Assembly: GCF_023502345.1 (NCBI RefSeq) | Contig: NZ_JAMFLX010000011.1 | Coordinates: forward strand, 62,001-126,000 | Source: Parendozoicomonas callyspongiae | Lineage (GTDB): Bacteria > Pseudomonadota > Gammaproteobacteria > Pseudomonadales > Endozoicomonadaceae | Reading direction: 5' to 3' | Length of the DNA stretch: 64,000 nucleotides | Part shown: piece by piece, positions 7,968-17,718 of the stretch | How the letters are laid out: each line of letters begins with the position of its first letter | Position numbering within the stretch: the first letter of the stretch is position 1 | Position numbers and translations under genes: made by a program | Notes under the pieces: generated by a model | What the model saw: only the letters and a program-made list of their open reading frames with translations | Database searches by the model: none | What the model was told of the DNA's origin: nothing

Positions 7968-9584
7968 GTGAGCAGTATATTTCTGCGGATCTATGGTGGT
8001 CTGCTGTTTACCCTGGTGCTGGTGGCGGTTTTATCCGGCCTTGCCCTAACCATAATTAATGGTGTCCGGCTGCAGGACTTTCGGGAAGCCGCAGCCCGGG
8101 GCACTTTCCGTGTTATGAGCCAGCAACTGGAAGCTTCCAGTGAGACCAGCTGGCCGGAAAGGCTGGAAGGTTGGGAAAACCTTCTGGGTATTACCCTGTC
8201 CGTGATTCCTGAACAGGATGAAGATCTTGGGCGTCAAACCAGCTCAGAACTGGCCGAAGGACGTGTCCTGATTCGGGCCGGTGATGGCGATAATTTTGAA
8301 GTTTATTCCCGTATTAATGATCACACCCTTCTGCGCGGTGTGATTCACGATCTCAATGATCAGCTTGCCACTGGAACTGCAACTCTGGTTCGTGACTGGC
8401 TGGCCGGTATTCCTCCGGCACGGCATCATATTGTTTTACAGGATCGGGCACCAGAATTATTCGGTTATCCTGTCTCACTTGTTTCTGAAGTTCCAGAACA
8501 GCTTTCTCAACGCCAGCTGACCATGCTTGACCGTGGAGCGTCTCTTGCTCTGTTTCGCAGCATGGGGCGTAGCCTGATGGTTTACAGCCGCATGCCGGAC
8601 AGCCGACAATATCTGGTACTTGGGCCTGCCTCTATCCTGAACGCCTATCCGTTTAAGTTGTTGGTGACCCTTGGGTTGTTTGCCCTGGCATCCCTCAGTA
8701 TTGCCATCTACGTACTGGTACGTGGACTGGAACGGCGGATGAGCAAGCTTGAACGGGCAGCTTTACGTCTGGCCCGGGGCGATCTTGATGCCCGCGTTAA
8801 GGTTCATGGTGGCGATTCGGTGGGGCAGCTGGCTGCCGCATTTAACAACATGGCCAGCCATATACAACGCCTGCTCAGTATTCAGAAAGAGATGATTCGC
8901 GGTGTTTCCCACGAACTGCGAACGCCGGTGGCAAGAATTCGCTTCGGCCTGGAAATGGTCGATGATGCCGAAAGCAAAGAAGAAAGACAGAGCTACCTCC
9001 GTGGGATAGATGGTGATATCGAAGAGCTTGATCATCTGATTGATGAAATTCTGACCTATGCCCGTCTGGAAGAAGGAGTGCCTGATATCCGGTTTGAGCG
9101 TAAGGATATTGATGCCATCGTTGAACGGGTAGCTGAAGAATTTCGTCGTAATAAAAATACCCAGCGTAAGGATGGCAGTCGGGTGTTGGTTGAGCATGTC
9201 CCATGTCGAATGCTGGAAACCCGGCGGCGCAGCGATGTTGAAGAGCGATATATACATCGCGCTATTCAGAACCTGGTCAGCAATGCCTGCCGTTATGCCA
9301 ATAGCAAAGTCCAGATACGTTTCAGCGTCGGACATGACACCTGTCGTGTTGATGTAGAAGACGATGGCCCTGGTATTCCCGAGGAACAGCGTGAGCGGGT
9401 ATTTACTGCTTTTGCCCGTCTGGATGACAGCCGTACCCGTGCCTCGGGGGGGTATGGTCTTGGTCTCTCCATTGTGCGTCGGATTATGCACTGGCATAAC
9501 GGCAAGGCTATGGCTGGAGAGAGCAAAGCCCTGGGTGGTGCACGTTTCAGCCTGGTTTGGCCGAGAAGGCAGCGGGGACGATAG
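7968..9584 (+). CDS. rstB: Sensor histidine kinase, RstB-like
   Basis: Inner-membrane sensor that autophosphorylates and transfers phosphate to the adjacent regulator. The first transmembrane helix is at about 9-30 and the second at about 226-248, enclosing a periplasmic domain of about 195 residues that is longer than in E. coli RstB (the whole protein is 538 residues against about 433). Then follow a HAMP domain (about 249-302), the dimerisation/phospho-acceptor helix with H315 in GVSHELRTPVARIRF (RstB-like), the N box NLVSNACRYA, the G1 box VEDDGPGIP and the G2 region GGYGLGLSIV. The start is a GTG behind a GGAGAGGAG ribosome-binding site. The signal sensed is unknown. Confidence 0.88.
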   Translation: MSSIFLRIYGGLLFTLVLVAVLSGLALTIINGVRLQDFREAAARGTFRVMSQQLEASSETSWPERLEGWENLLGITLSVIPEQDEDLGRQTSSELAEGRVLIRAGDGDNFEVYSRINDHTLLRGVIHDLNDQLATGTATLVRDWLAGIPPARHHIVLQDRAPELFGYPVSLVSEVPEQLSQRQLTMLDRGASLALFRSMGRSLMVYSRMPDSRQYLVLGPASILNAYPFKLLVTLGLFALASLSIAIYVLVRGLERRMSKLERAALRLARGDLDARVKVHGGDSVGQLAAAFNNMASHIQRLLSIQKEMIRGVSHELRTPVARIRFGLEMVDDAESKEERQSYLRGIDGDIEELDHLIDEILTYARLEEGVPDIRFERKDIDAIVERVAEEFRRNKNTQRKDGSRVLVEHVPCRMLETRRRSDVEERYIHRAIQNLVSNACRYANSKVQIRFSVGHDTCRVDVEDDGPGIPEEQRERVFTAFARLDDSRTRASGGYGLGLSIVRRIMHWHNGKAMAGESKALGGARFSLVWPRRQRGR

Positions 9585-9598
9585 TTCTCTTTGTAGGC

Positions 9599-9632
9599 AA
9601 AAAAATACCGGGCATTAGTCCGGTATTTTTTT
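9599..9632. terminator. Bidirectional terminator between rstB and glpD
   Basis: A 13-bp stem AAAAAAATACCGG / CCGGTATTTTTTT with an 8-nt loop. The A-run and U-run flank the GC core on both strands, so it can end both the rightward rstB and the leftward glpD transcripts. Confidence 0.88.
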
Positions 9633-9636
9633 GATG

Positions 9637-11130
9637 TTAATGCTTTAGGGTCTTGATGTACTCGGCCAGCTCTTTGGAGGTACTTTGGGTTGAACCGATT
9701 CCTGTTTTGGTTCTGCGCCAGAGAATATCCTCCGGAGTTGAGGCCCATTCCTGTGTGATTAGATAGTCAACTTCTGCAGCATAAAGTCCATTACCGAAAC
9801 TCTGGCCCAGGTCATCCAGCTTTTCACGCCCGTTTAAAAATGAGTAACAGAGATCACCGTAGCTTGATGCATACCTTTCAGCTACCTCAATGGGGAGCCA
9901 GGGCTTATCACTGACAAGTTTGCTGGCAAACTCTTTCTGACTTGATATTTCGCCGCCAGGAAGTGGGGAAAGTCCAGTCCAGGAGGGTGACATATCTGGA
10001 AACCAGGGTTTCAGTTTGGCCAGTGCAGATTCTGCCAGTCTGCGGTAGGTTGTCAGCTTTCCTCCAAAAATATTAAGCAGAGGGAAGCGCTCACTTTCAT
10101 CCGAGACTGTCAGGGTGTAGTCCCGAGTGATGGCGGAAGGATCATTGGACTCATCATTGCAAAGTGGTCTGACACCAGAAAAAGAGTAAACAATATCTTT
10201 GGTAGCAATTGTTTTGTTGAAGTGACTGTTAACGACGTCAACCAGGTAAGCGACCTCATCATCACTTGGTGCAACCTCTGAAGGGTCGCCGATGTATTCA
10301 ACATCTGTCGTGCCGACCATTGACCACTGCCCCTGCCACGGAATGACAAAGACAATCCGTTTGTCTTTGTTCTGCAGGATATAGGCTTCTTCTCCAGAGT
10401 GGAGAGCCGGTACTACTATGTGACTGCCCTTGATCATCCGGATGCCGTACTCAGGTTTCTCATTGAGTTTGCTTTCTACAAAATCCGAAACCCAGGGGCC
10501 TGCTGCGTTTACCAGGGCCTTGCAGGTAATTTGGAATTCCTGTTCAGCATCAGCCAGAGTGACAGACCATCCTTCTTCATTTCTTACTGCAGATTTGCAG
10601 GTTGTCTGTGGAAGAATGACAGCACCATGATTTTTAGCACAAAGGGCATTGGCGATAACCAACCTGGCATCATCAACCCAGCAGTCAGAATACTCAAAAG
10701 CTTTCGTAAATGAGGGTTGTAAGGGCGATTGGCCATTCAAATGTACCCCCCGGCTGCCGGGCAATGTCACTCTTTTTGCCAGCGTGTCATAGAGAAATAA
10801 GCCTGCACGGATCATCCAGGCGGGCCGAAGATGAGGAGCATGGGGGAGGCGAAAACGCATCGGGCGCACCAGGTGAGGTGCAATGGAAAGCAGAACTTCC
10901 CGTTCTTTCAGTGCTTCTCTGACCAGACGGAATTCATAGTGTTCAAGGTAACGCAATCCTCCATGGATAAGTTTACTGCTGGCTGAGGATGTCGCTGATG
11001 CCAGGTCATTCTGTTCACATAACAAAACCTTCAGGCTACGTCCGGCAGCATCCCGGGCAATTCCCATCCCGTTAATGCCGCCTCCGACAATAACCAGATC
11101 ATATTTATCTATATGATTATGACTATCCAT
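9637..11130 (-). CDS. glpD: Aerobic glycerol-3-phosphate dehydrogenase
   Basis: FAD-dependent, membrane-associated enzyme that oxidises sn-glycerol-3-phosphate to dihydroxyacetone phosphate and feeds electrons to the quinone pool. The N-terminal dinucleotide fold is YDLVIVGGGINGMGIARDAAG. Downstream family segments include SSASSKLIHGGLRYLEH, the GTTDVEY strand and FGGKLTTYRRLAE near the FAD-binding C-terminal part. I take the ATG at 11130 (497 residues), which puts the first beta strand close to the N-terminus as in E. coli. An in-frame ATG at 11160 would add ten residues; neither has a good ribosome-binding site. No glpF, glpK or glpR lies beside it. It converges on rstB and shares its terminator. 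Confidence 0.95.
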   Translation of the reverse strand: MDSHNHIDKYDLVIVGGGINGMGIARDAAGRSLKVLLCEQNDLASATSSASSKLIHGGLRYLEHYEFRLVREALKEREVLLSIAPHLVRPMRFRLPHAPHLRPAWMIRAGLFLYDTLAKRVTLPGSRGVHLNGQSPLQPSFTKAFEYSDCWVDDARLVIANALCAKNHGAVILPQTTCKSAVRNEEGWSVTLADAEQEFQITCKALVNAAGPWVSDFVESKLNEKPEYGIRMIKGSHIVVPALHSGEEAYILQNKDKRIVFVIPWQGQWSMVGTTDVEYIGDPSEVAPSDDEVAYLVDVVNSHFNKTIATKDIVYSFSGVRPLCNDESNDPSAITRDYTLTVSDESERFPLLNIFGGKLTTYRRLAESALAKLKPWFPDMSPSWTGLSPLPGGEISSQKEFASKLVSDKPWLPIEVAERYASSYGDLCYSFLNGREKLDDLGQSFGNGLYAAEVDYLITQEWASTPEDILWRRTKTGIGSTQSTSKELAEYIKTLKH

Positions 11131-11322
11131 GTTACCGGTATGACCAGCCTTGTACTGCATAGAGGCCCACGATTTTAGATGGTTGTTGGATATACGATTG
11201 TAGTACGCTGTTGCAGTTTTATGATGCTGCAGCTGAACTCTGGCAGAATATGCGGTGAAACGCCATGAAAATGCCGTGGTAATCCGCTCATGGCTGTTTG
11301 ATAGTGAAATGTGGGGCTCATT

Positions 11323-12168
11323 ATGAAGGTATGGTCTGTACGAAATAGGTCAATCCGAAGGTGGCTGATCCTTTCCCTGCTTATTACTGGATTGCTGGGA
11401 TGTCAGTCTGTAACGACAACCAGTGGTGGAACTGTTGGCGTCGGGCGAGAGCAAAGTATGTTTATGCTGCTGACCCCGAAGCAGGTCGATGAGTTATCCC
11501 GGCAGAGCTACATCCAGATGCTGAACAGCGCCAAGGAGCAGAAAGTTCTGGTCAGTGCTGGTTCAGAAAAAGATCGGTTACAGAGAATCGGTGATCGCAT
11601 CATAGCCCAGGTGGGAGTTTTTCGAAAAGATGCCAGTCGTTGGCCCTGGCAGATCAGTTTGATCAGCGATAAAACCATGAATGCCAGCTGTTTACCCGGT
11701 GGCAGGATCGTTTTTTACACCGGGATTATTGATGGACTGGACCTGACCGATGATGAAATTGCCGCCGTTATGGGACACGAAATAGCTCATGCACTGCGAG
11801 AACATGGCCGTGAGGCCATGTCGGAAGCGTATATGGTTCAACTGGGCAGCAATGTTGCGGGGTCTATTTTCGGTGTGGAAAAAGAGAATCTGAATCTGGC
11901 CAACCAGGTCGTCTATTACGCCATGACTCTCCCTAACAGCCGGGAAAAAGAGGCTGAAGCGGATATTATTGGTCTGGAGTTAATGGCGCGTGCTGGATAT
12001 AACCCAGAAGCTGCGGTCACTCTCTGGCAGAAAATGGCGGCCAAAAATAGACAGCAGCCTCCGGAGTTTGTGAGTACTCACCCGGCAACGGCGACCCGTA
12101 TCAGTGGTCTGAAATATTATATTCCGAGAGTAAAACCACTTTACCTGCAGGCACAGGTCAACCGGTAA
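11323..12168 (+). CDS. M48-family metallopeptidase lipoprotein (LoiP/YggG type)
   Basis: A zinc endopeptidase probably anchored to the periplasmic face of the envelope. The N-terminus is basic, then hydrophobic (about 13-26), ending in a lipobox LLGC with C27 as the lipidated residue. The catalytic motif is HEIAH (H152, E153, H156), and the third zinc ligand lies in REKEAEADIIGLELMARAGYNP written downstream. At 281 residues it fits the short M48 peptidases of the LoiP (YggG) group used in outer-membrane protein quality control. A GTG at 11311 is in frame, but the ATG at 11323 follows a GGGG and gives a normal lipoprotein signal. Monocistronic. A second M48 protease, BepA-like, is at 47264-48694. 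Confidence 0.88.
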   Translation: MKVWSVRNRSIRRWLILSLLITGLLGCQSVTTTSGGTVGVGREQSMFMLLTPKQVDELSRQSYIQMLNSAKEQKVLVSAGSEKDRLQRIGDRIIAQVGVFRKDASRWPWQISLISDKTMNASCLPGGRIVFYTGIIDGLDLTDDEIAAVMGHEIAHALREHGREAMSEAYMVQLGSNVAGSIFGVEKENLNLANQVVYYAMTLPNSREKEAEADIIGLELMARAGYNPEAAVTLWQKMAAKNRQQPPEFVSTHPATATRISGLKYYIPRVKPLYLQAQVNR

Positions 12169-12464
12169 GCCTTTAACTTTATATTTTGGAAGTAAGGGGT
12201 GTACTCAGGTCAGGAGTCTATCGCCTGGAACGTCGGCGAAGGGTGTTTTGGCGAGGAGTTTTTGGCACGGAAGGTTGGTTGGTAATGGGTAACAAAGGCG
12301 TTTTCATCGCCTGTTTTATAAAGGGCGTCTTTTTCATGTGATTGCTCTTTGTTCTAGTTATTTGTTACAGCCCGGCAGGGCCGTAACTGCAGACTTTCAT
12401 GAGAACGTGGTTTTGTAAAGGCAGTGCAGGCTCGGAAAACGTGTCTGGATTATGCTAATGCCAT

Positions 12465-13667
12465 TTACGTTGTCTGGTCATGGTTCTTGTTCAGAAAATT
12501 CTGTACCAGCGGAATTAATCCGGCAGCGATCTCTGCAGCCTGCTCGCGAGTTGTAATTAGGGGAGGAAGCAGGCGGATAACATTACCTGCCGTCACATTG
12601 ATCAACAGATTATTATCCAGTGCTTTTTGAACCAGCTCTCCACAGGGGCGTTCCAGCTCTATAGCCAGCAGTAAACCAATACCGCGAATATCTGTGATTC
12701 CATCGGCATGACCTAAGCCTTCACGCAACAGATCCAGCAGATATTGACCGGTAGAGGCAGCATTCTGCAGCAGGTTCTCATTCTCGATCGTGTCCAGAAC
12801 GGCCAGAGCTGTGGCGCAGCAGAGAGGGTTCCCACCGAAAGTAGTACCGTGAGAGCCGGGTACCAAAGCAGCGGCAGCATCTTCTCTTGCCAGGCAGACA
12901 CCGATAGGCACGCCGTTGCCAAGACCCTTGGCTACAGTTATCACATCAGGGCTGACACCGGCTCCATTGCATGCAAACCAGTGACCGGTTCGTCCTGTTC
13001 CGCTCTGAATTTCATCCAGCATCAGCAGCCAGTTATTCTGGTTGCATATTTCACGGAGTTGTTCGAGGTAATCTTCCGCAGGAATCTGTATGCCACCTTC
13101 TCCCTGAATGGGTTCAACCAGCACCGCGACAATATCCGGGTTGTCGGAAAACGCAGCAACGGCGTCCGGATTGTTATAAGGAGCTCTGAAAAAACCTTCA
13201 ACAAGCGGGCCGAAACCTTTTTTCGCTCCTTCGTTGGCTGTTGCTGTCAGGGTGGCAAGAGTTCTGCCATGGAAGGAGCCTTCCATAACAATAATACCCG
13301 GTGTTTGAATCCCTCTTTGGTGGCCAACCCGGCGCGCAATTTTTATAGCGCACTCGTTGGCTTCAGCTCCGGAGTTGCAGAAAAAGGCTTTTTCCATTCC
13401 GGTAATATCTGTCAGCCGGTCAGCAAGCTGCTGCTGTTTCTCAATGCCATAGAGGTTCGATGTATGCAAAAGCTGTGAACTTTGTTCGCTGATAGCTGCG
13501 GATATTGCTGGGTGGGCATGTCCAAGACCACAGACAGCAATGCCGGAAAGAGCATCCAGATAACGTCGTCCGTCGCTTGCTTCCAGCCAAATTCCTGATC
13601 CTTTGGTAAAACTTACGGGTAGACGGTTATAAGTTGTCATTAGGGTGTCGTTCATTATCTGGCTCAT
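12465..13667 (-). CDS. argD: Acetylornithine aminotransferase
   Basis: PLP enzyme of arginine synthesis (N-acetylglutamate semialdehyde to N2-acetylornithine); members often also act on N-succinyl-diaminopimelate. It is 400 residues, normal for class-III aminotransferases. Motifs in order are FCNSGAEANECAIKIAR (phosphate site), EGSFHGRTLATL, EPIQGEGG, LLMLDEIQSGTGRTG, the PLP lysine in TVAKGLGNGVPIG and HGTTFGGNPLCCATALA. No other arg gene adjoins it. The start is uncertain among several ATGs (13667, 13652, 13640), none with a clear ribosome-binding site. Separation from succinylornithine or GABA transaminase rests on overall likeness and is not absolute. Confidence 0.9.
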   Translation of the reverse strand: MSQIMNDTLMTTYNRLPVSFTKGSGIWLEASDGRRYLDALSGIAVCGLGHAHPAISAAISEQSSQLLHTSNLYGIEKQQQLADRLTDITGMEKAFFCNSGAEANECAIKIARRVGHQRGIQTPGIIVMEGSFHGRTLATLTATANEGAKKGFGPLVEGFFRAPYNNPDAVAAFSDNPDIVAVLVEPIQGEGGIQIPAEDYLEQLREICNQNNWLLMLDEIQSGTGRTGHWFACNGAGVSPDVITVAKGLGNGVPIGVCLAREDAAAALVPGSHGTTFGGNPLCCATALAVLDTIENENLLQNAASTGQYLLDLLREGLGHADGITDIRGIGLLLAIELERPCGELVQKALDNNLLINVTAGNVIRLLPPLITTREQAAEIAAGLIPLVQNFLNKNHDQTT

Positions 13668-13764
13668 TTTATTGTCAATACAACTCTCCCAAGAGCATCT
13701 TAGCTATGACGGTTCTGCATTGGCAATGCCTTAGGGGATTTTCAATTGTGAACAGGCCCCCTAG

Positions 13765-16700
13765 TCACCCTTGTGGTTGAAATTTTGGATAGCTGTCGGT
13801 TTGTTTAAGTACCTGCTCAGGGAAGTTCTTGAAGGCCATTTTGTTCAGGGCTGCTGGCCAGCTCCATAGCTCCATGGTCTGAAAATGAGGGCCAAGGGTG
13901 AATAGAGCTGTTTCCTGGTGACAGCGGACCCGGAAGAGTGCATTGGCAGGCAGGTCTGCTTCAACTTCTCCAGGCTGACTGGTATCGCGTATTCCAATAT
14001 TGTGCCATTGACGATCTTCCCAGAACTGCAGGTTACACTGCCGGTCGCCAAGTTGCTCTGCAGGTGCCGTCATCATTTGCTGCAGGTTGAGTCTCACAGG
14101 GTATTTGGGTTCTATGGGATGGAGGATATCTACGCCACCATTTTCAAGAACGACTGCCAGCCATTTATCCATTGAACTGACCAGGCACCAGCCATTTTCA
14201 GCTTTGTGGGCATAGCCGATAATCGCCGGAGTCCCCAGGATGCTGGGGACTTCTCCTGTAAAGTCGATAGCTCGCCAGTTGGTGCCGTCCACTGTCGTAC
14301 AGATGTAAACACCATAGCGCTGGCTATCCGGGGGGTACGTTGTGGTGCGGCGATACTGCCCAGTGACATCAATAAAAGGTAGATTGCCACTTATACTGGC
14401 AAACCTGTCATGCATAGGCTTGGTGTACTTGTCTTCCAGAAAGCTGTACCGCCAGATCTTGACGGGTTTCTGCTGTAATTGTTGCTGATTGCGTGCCCGT
14501 GACACAAGTCCTTGCTCATCCAGTTCTACAAGCCAGTGGGTGTTTCCAACCGGCTCAAGGTCCACGGCAGCTGGATAGCCGTCTCTACGCAGTTTAACTG
14601 CCCTTGCCCACGGGGATGATGATTCAATGGGTTGCCCGCTTATTCGAAAGCGGATTTCTTCCTGCAGTCTCTCTTTTCCGGCAAAAACTGGGGCCAGAAC
14701 ATAGTGAGCAAACACTTCAGGAAGGTGGCGGGCATTGCAAGGGTGTCGTTTACACCAGTTCTCACAAGCCTGGTGTGTCCAGTTTGCGATGGTGTCAGGT
14801 CCCCAGAGGTAAAGAAGATGATCCGGTGTGCCCATAATAAGCTTTTCAAGGGCCTCCTGCTCAAAGGGGGAATCCGTAGCAAGGCTTGCCTGGGCTTTCT
14901 TGAACAGAACCTCTCGGGCACCGGGTAGCTGGTTCCATTGGCGATAGAGGTCAATAGCTGCTTTGCCTGCAGCAATGGTCGCTAAGGTATAAAAGGGGTG
15001 TTCAATAACTCCATTTTTGGCCCAGATCAGACTTTGCCAAATCAGGGATGGGGCTTGAAAAATACCAATTCCATCTCTTCCTGCTCCTGCTGGCTGGTGT
15101 GTTCCACTTCCTCTTCCTGGGCCGCCACCACTACCACCATCACGATCAACATGCTGCTGTTGGAGGTACTCTTCCTGCCAGAGTCTGAGGGTGTCATTAA
15201 TGACTTTGTCAGTATTCTTTTTTCTTAAATGGGCCATGCTGGAAGCTTTGTCTTCCGTGCCTTTGGGTGTTATGCGAAATCTTCTTTTTCTGTTTTTCTC
15301 ATCCTTGTCCTTTTTGTCACCGGGTTTGTCAGGTCGGCCAGTCATGGGATAAAAGTGTCCGCGGTTTTTTAACTGTGCCTGGCTGAGTGGTGCACCGGCA
15401 ATAAGCTCTTCTTCTGTAAGCTCTCTTACCATCAGAACCTTTTCCATGGTCTGATCTTTATTATACTGGGTTGTCGAGTTGGCTATCAAAACTGTGGCAT
15501 TGGTATTACCAGCCACCGGTGAAACTTCAACACTTTTCTGATTATATTTACCCCATTGCTGCTGGTGACCAGTCTCCCTCTTATAGTTGGGGGTTAGTAG
15601 GTTTTTATAGGAAGGCCTTAAATCGTCTCTGTTAACATAGAATGTGATCTTTGGAATGATGGTTGATGGAGATGTGTGGAGTAAGAGGTCATCGCGAGTA
15701 TAGCTCGATATATTTGATTGCTTAAAAGCTTCTCGGGCTAGTGAATCGACTGTTCTTTCGTTAGCCAGAGGGTAGAGGTGTGTTTCAGTGGTTATGCCGT
15801 CTTTAGTTTCTTTTTCAATGATTTCTCTTACGTAAAGAGCCTGATGACGCATTGATGGGTTGGTATGCAGGAGAAGCATATCTTTAACGGACACTTCAAC
15901 GTCAAGGCGGCTGATTTGGGTGGTATCCCACTCGGGAGAGTCTGGGACGGGGAAGTTAGCTATACGGTGAAACAGTCCATTCTCTGCTTTGGCTACCCCT
16001 GACTTTTGACCGATGACAAGATCAAGTCTCCTCCCTTCTGGCGGTGGTTCAGAGGCCATGATTTTGTGTAGATCACTTATCTCCGGGAGATTTTTGGTGG
16101 CTGCTTCTGCCGTTAATTGGCTGGCAGGCCAGTTGGTGGTGACAACAATGTGTGGATTACCATTCGGATCCTTAACGATGAAATCTTCATGGAGGGTGAT
16201 AGAAGTTACAGGCAAGAGGACTCTTTCCTGATGGTATTTGAGTTCACTATCCTCTGGTTTTTTTGGGGGGGTGGTTATGGTTTCAGATGTGGAGAGAGCC
16301 AGACCTTCCCTGATTTGATTCGGCAGCTGCTTCAATTGTTCTATCGGCATTTTAGGAATGGGAACTTTCTGCATATCTTCATCAGGCAGGTTTGCCAGCC
16401 GTAAAACAGCAGGATTTTTTTGATTGATCGTGGTGAGACCAAGTATTCTATTTGAAGCCTTGAGCGCTTTATTATTTAAATTGATATACCCGGAATCTGT
16501 TTTATTTAAAGCTGCCGGGACATACCCAGGCCATTTGGCAACTTCATCTTTGGGCGTTGCCAGTATTTCTAAAACGTTGTTCTCATCGTCTGTTAAAACA
16601 ACAAGCCATTGCCCGGGTTTTTTTAATCGTGGAAATTGTTGAAACAGTTTCTCGATAAACTCGCTACTTAGGCGAATCTCAGAACTTTCTGGGTGTCCCA

Positions 16701-17127
16701 GGCTCTTTGACTGGCTGGGAATGCTGCTGCCTATCAGGGGAACAACAATATTTCTGTTGGGATCAAACAGGGATAGCCGCCTGTATACAGGCTTTTCATA
16801 AGGGCTGGGCAGACCCTTTATCTCCCGCTGATTCTTAATCCATAAATGCAACTCTTTGAATGCATTTTTTTCATCTGGGGGCCCCTTCCGCAGTTGTGCA
16901 TCCAGAGGCCAATTGCGTGCATAGTTCACGCTTAATGATACTTTCGTGATGGGAGGCACTGTTTTGGATTGGGTCACTCTTGGAGGAGGCGTTTTTTTGG
17001 GAGGATTAACTGGATTTGGTTGTTTATGTGGTGACGCTATGGCAGGAAATGACACACAGGCCACTAGAAGCCCGATGAGGGCTAGAACAGGTCTGAAATG
17101 TCGGAGATTTGCCTGATTCCCTGTCAT
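13765..17127 (-). CDS. Large exported protein of unknown function, 1120 aa
   Basis: I do not recognise this family. The N-terminus is a good Sec signal (hydrophobic ALIGLLVACVSFPAIAS, cleavage about residue 32), followed by a Pro/Lys/Thr-rich linker (33-62). The first half (about 60-620) repeatedly shows polar, beta-rich patterns with LPxxxRTV-like segments such as LYPLANERTVDSLA. A basic Lys/Asp/Arg stretch lies near 600-640 and a Gly-rich linker near 665-690 (GGSGGGPGRGSG). The C-terminal third has a short hydrophobic segment (LATIAAGKAAIDLY), a Cys cluster CENWCKRHPC, and a beta-rich tail (about 880-1060) with repeated W/Y-containing strands. Likely periplasmic, outer-surface or secreted. 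Flanked by argD and grxD and apparently monocistronic. Confidence 0.75.
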   Translation of the reverse strand: MTGNQANLRHFRPVLALIGLLVACVSFPAIASPHKQPNPVNPPKKTPPPRVTQSKTVPPITKVSLSVNYARNWPLDAQLRKGPPDEKNAFKELHLWIKNQREIKGLPSPYEKPVYRRLSLFDPNRNIVVPLIGSSIPSQSKSLGHPESSEIRLSSEFIEKLFQQFPRLKKPGQWLVVLTDDENNVLEILATPKDEVAKWPGYVPAALNKTDSGYINLNNKALKASNRILGLTTINQKNPAVLRLANLPDEDMQKVPIPKMPIEQLKQLPNQIREGLALSTSETITTPPKKPEDSELKYHQERVLLPVTSITLHEDFIVKDPNGNPHIVVTTNWPASQLTAEAATKNLPEISDLHKIMASEPPPEGRRLDLVIGQKSGVAKAENGLFHRIANFPVPDSPEWDTTQISRLDVEVSVKDMLLLHTNPSMRHQALYVREIIEKETKDGITTETHLYPLANERTVDSLAREAFKQSNISSYTRDDLLLHTSPSTIIPKITFYVNRDDLRPSYKNLLTPNYKRETGHQQQWGKYNQKSVEVSPVAGNTNATVLIANSTTQYNKDQTMEKVLMVRELTEEELIAGAPLSQAQLKNRGHFYPMTGRPDKPGDKKDKDEKNRKRRFRITPKGTEDKASSMAHLRKKNTDKVINDTLRLWQEEYLQQQHVDRDGGSGGGPGRGSGTHQPAGAGRDGIGIFQAPSLIWQSLIWAKNGVIEHPFYTLATIAAGKAAIDLYRQWNQLPGAREVLFKKAQASLATDSPFEQEALEKLIMGTPDHLLYLWGPDTIANWTHQACENWCKRHPCNARHLPEVFAHYVLAPVFAGKERLQEEIRFRISGQPIESSSPWARAVKLRRDGYPAAVDLEPVGNTHWLVELDEQGLVSRARNQQQLQQKPVKIWRYSFLEDKYTKPMHDRFASISGNLPFIDVTGQYRRTTTYPPDSQRYGVYICTTVDGTNWRAIDFTGEVPSILGTPAIIGYAHKAENGWCLVSSMDKWLAVVLENGGVDILHPIEPKYPVRLNLQQMMTAPAEQLGDRQCNLQFWEDRQWHNIGIRDTSQPGEVEADLPANALFRVRCHQETALFTLGPHFQTMELWSWPAALNKMAFKNFPEQVLKQTDSYPKFQPQG

Positions 17128-17291
17128 GGTTGATTAACTGAATCTATTACTAAGGTTGGCAAAGTGTAGAAGTAAATTGAACCTTTGGTACCAATTGTTG
17201 TGATAGAGGGCATGCCTCAAGTGGGATTTCTGCTTAGGTGTAGCTCATGTATACTCGGCTCAGATATAAACAAGTGACTTGAGGTGGAGTG

Positions 17292-17624
17292 ATGTCTGAG
17301 GACGTAATGGAGCAGATCCGGCAGCAGATTGAGAATAACCCTGTGCTGCTGTTTATGAAGGGGTCACCCCGTCTGCCCCAGTGCGGTTTTTCTTCCCGTG
17401 CTGTGCAGGTGCTGGCTGCCTGTGGTGAAAAGTTCGCTTATGTTGATGTGCTGGCTCACCCTGAAATTAGAGTGAACCTGCCCAAGTATGCCAACTGGCC
17501 TACATTCCCCCAGTTGTGGATTGGAGGTGAGCTTGTTGGCGGCAGTGATATTATCAGTGATCTTTATGAGAAAGGGGATCTGCAAAAGATGGTCAAAGAT
17601 GCCGTTGGTTCTGCTGACGCCTGA
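17292..17624 (+). CDS. grxD: Monothiol glutaredoxin, CGFS type
   Basis: A cytoplasmic monothiol glutaredoxin that binds a glutathione-ligated [2Fe-2S] cluster in a homodimer or with BolA and takes part in Fe-S trafficking. It is 110 residues, with the active-site CGFS at 31-34, the MKGSP segment at 22-26, the WPTFPQLW cis-Pro region and the GG(S/C)D glutathione site GGSDI. The ATG at 17292 follows GAGGTGGAG; a GTG three bases upstream is in frame but less likely. It precedes a 2-Cys peroxiredoxin gene by 268 nt, a separate transcript because an OxyR-like site and presumed promoter lie between. Confidence 0.95.
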   Translation: MSEDVMEQIRQQIENNPVLLFMKGSPRLPQCGFSSRAVQVLAACGEKFAYVDVLAHPEIRVNLPKYANWPTFPQLWIGGELVGGSDIISDLYEKGDLQKMVKDAVGSADA

Positions 17625-17718
17625 TCGTTTTATTCGCTCGTCAGCGTCTGTTGGCGAGTGCTTCCTGTCTGCTGTCTGGCTACACTTCTGGTGCCCACTC
17701 GTTTCCTCTCCTTCCAAG

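Noticed and set aside
7868-8059. Small frame starting at the rstA-rstB hairpin
   Set aside because: It overlaps the kinase gene out of frame, and no family features are seen.
12263-12278. Sigma-54-like TGGCACG with downstream TTGG
   Set aside because: The -12 element should be TTGC and the spacing is off by one; no suitable downstream gene.
12297-12313. GGCG-TTTTCAT-CGCC hairpin after the M48 lipoprotein gene
   Set aside because: Only 4 bp; too weak to call a terminator, about 130 nt from the stop.
13732-13763. TAGGGG...CCCCTA inverted repeat between argD and the 1120-residue gene
   Set aside because: A 6-bp stem with a 20-nt loop and no U-tract; too weak.
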